From JBBRWO01 sp964388455 (GTDB lineage: Bacteria > Actinomycetota > Coriobacteriia > Anaerosomatales > JAAXUF01): a DNA stretch of 9,448 nucleotides. The stretch lies in NCBI GenBank assembly GCA_964388455.1, contig CAYMAN010000058.1, positions 1 to 9,448 of the forward strand, given 5' to 3'. Position numbers and translations under genes: made by a program. The notes under the pieces are model-generated. The model was not told the origin of the DNA, ran no database searches, and was given only the letters and a program-made list of their open reading frames with translations. Below, in pieces: positions 8,542-9,448 of this stretch (position 1 is its first letter; every line of letters begins with the position of its first letter).

Positions 8542-8550
8542 TGGTAGAAT
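8542..8550 (+). promoter_or_regulatory. Probable phoH promoter, extended -10 (TGG TAGAAT)
   Basis: TAGAAT at 8545-8550 is preceded by TG at 8542-8543 with one base between, an extended -10. No good -35 box is seen at the usual distance. Transcription would start near 8557, giving a leader of about 68 bases. It lies in the longest gap of the second half of the window, just after mtaB, and has the same extended -10 form as the lepA promoter. Confidence 0.5.
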
Positions 8551-8565
8551 CCGCATGACAGTCCT

Positions 8566-8585
8566 CGGACGCCATGACGCGTCCG
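8566..8585 (+). other. 7-bp hairpin in the phoH leader
   Basis: CGGACGC (8566-8572) and GCGTCCG (8579-8585) pair perfectly around a 6-base loop, CATGAC. No T-run follows, so it is not a standard intrinsic terminator for mtaB. It falls in the predicted phoH leader, 24 bases before the ribosome-binding site at 8609-8613, and may be an mRNA stability or regulatory element. Its role is unknown. Confidence 0.45.
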
Positions 8586-8624
8586 TTCCGGTTGCCCGAC
8601 AACGAACTGAGGTAGCACGCCACC

Positions 8625-9448
8625 GTGGAATCAACTCAGATACGGCTCGTCGTTCCGCCTGAGCTCGACATGACCAAGTTCCTGGGCGAGAACGACGCGC
8701 TGCTGATGCTCATCGAGAGCCAGTTCGAGTCCGACATCGCCGTTCGCGGCAACGAGATCACGATCGCCGGTCCGCTGACCGACTCGCAGACCGTCTCGGC
8801 GTTGTTCTCGGAGATGATCGGGCTGGTCGAACGCGGCGAGCGACTCAACGCCGACAAGGTCGAGCAGTCCATCGAGCTGATGAAGCACGGCGAGTGCACG
8901 CCCACCACGCTGCACGGCGACGTCATCCTCACGCACAAGGGACGCGCGATTCGCCCCAAGACGGCTGGCCAGAAGCGCTATGTCGACTTCATCCGCAAGA
9001 ACACCGTCACGTTTGGCATCGGCCCGGCCGGTACCGGCAAGACGTATCTCGCGATGGCCATGGCCGTTGAGGCGCTCAAGCGCAAGGAGGTCGGCCGCAT
9101 CATCCTCACGCGTCCGGCCGTCGAAGCCGGCGAGTCGCTCGGCTTCCTCCCCGGCACGCTCACCGAGAAGGTCGACCCGTACCTGCGCCCGCTCTACGAC
9201 GCGCTCTTCGACATGATGGACGGCGAGAAGTCAGCGAACCTGCTCGAGAAGGGCACCATCGAGATCGCGCCGTTGGCGTACATGCGCGGGCGAACGCTCA
9301 ACGACTCGTTCGTCATTCTCGACGAGGCGCAGAACACCAGCCCCGAGCAGATGAAGATGTTCCTCACGCGCCTCGGCTTTGGCTCCAAGATCGTCATCAC
9401 CGGCGACGTCACGCAGATCGACCTGCCCAAGGGCGCGTCGGGCCTGCG
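8625..9448 (+). CDS. phoH: PhoH-family P-loop ATPase (partial, 3' end missing)
   Basis: PhoH/YbeZ-family proteins are cytoplasmic ATPases with a helicase-like P-loop fold; the physiological role is poorly defined, but YbeZ is linked to the rRNA endonuclease YbeY and so to ribosome RNA processing. The GTG start at 8625 is preceded by GAGGT at 8609-8613. The 274 visible codons include an N-terminal region of about 120 residues, then Walker A GPAGTGKT (133-140), LTRPAVEAGESLGFLPG, MRGRTL, Walker B FVILDEAQN with D233 and E234, and the ITGDVTQIDLP segment. The gene runs past the right edge, with only the C-terminal part missing. In related actinobacteria a ybeY gene follows phoH, but that is outside the window. 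The gene has its own putative promoter, so it may be expressed apart from mtaB. Confidence 0.93.
   Translation, partial: MESTQIRLVVPPELDMTKFLGENDALLMLIESQFESDIAVRGNEITIAGPLTDSQTVSALFSEMIGLVERGERLNADKVEQSIELMKHGECTPTTLHGDVILTHKGRAIRPKTAGQKRYVDFIRKNTVTFGIGPAGTGKTYLAMAMAVEALKRKEVGRIILTRPAVEAGESLGFLPGTLTEKVDPYLRPLYDALFDMMDGEKSANLLEKGTIEIAPLAYMRGRTLNDSFVILDEAQNTSPEQMKMFLTRLGFGSKIVITGDVTQIDLPKGASGL

Noticed and set aside
8566..8585. Hairpin after mtaB as an intrinsic terminator
   Set aside because: No run of T follows the stem, and it lies downstream of a likely promoter for phoH.

Overview
This window is a dense, high-GC bacterial core region. It holds eight genes, all on the + strand, and almost no non-coding DNA. 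In order they are lepA, dusB, hemW, hrcA, dnaJ, rsmE, mtaB and the first 274 codons of a phoH-family gene that runs off the right edge. Every gene has recognisable family motifs. I see no mobile element, tRNA or rRNA gene, CRISPR array or phage gene.

The gene order lepA-hemW-hrcA-dnaJ-rsmE-(mtaB)-phoH, with hrcA directly followed by dnaJ and no grpE or dnaK between them, points to the Actinomycetota. In that phylum a second dnaJ sits beside hrcA, while dnaK, grpE and the first dnaJ are usually elsewhere. The RsmE C-terminal motif also resembles the actinobacterial form rather than the common LGxRILRxETA form. The presence of dusB and mtaB in the cluster suggests an early-branching or anaerobic lineage such as Coriobacteriia. 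The phylum and class are inferences from layout and motifs, not from a search.

Layout: (1) 1-123 is a non-coding leader with an extended -10 promoter almost touching the lepA start codon, plus two small perfect palindromes upstream. (2) 124-4193 is a tight unit: lepA (back-translocating ribosomal GTPase), dusB (tRNA dihydrouridine synthase) and hemW (radical-SAM heme chaperone). There are 19 bp between lepA and dusB, and dusB and hemW overlap by 8 bp. (3) 4194-4298 is the main control region, with a perfect CIRCE operator whose 9-base spacer contains the -10 hexamer, followed by two possible leader hairpins. (4) 4299-8518 is a heat-shock-headed unit: hrcA, dnaJ, rsmE (16S rRNA m3U methyltransferase) and mtaB (tRNA methylthiotransferase), with 24 bp, 9 bp and -4 bp between genes. 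(5) 8519-8624 holds a second extended -10 promoter and a 7-bp hairpin ahead of phoH, which starts at a GTG.

Common theme: most of the genes act on translation or protein quality (ribosome stalling, tRNA and rRNA modification, chaperoning). The CIRCE site suggests that HrcA controls itself, DnaJ and, by read-through, the two RNA-modification enzymes. I did not find a clearly novel system. The best leads are the near-leaderless lepA, the promoter-in-operator CIRCE with its structured leader, the altered motif plus insertion in HemW, and substitutions in RsmE.
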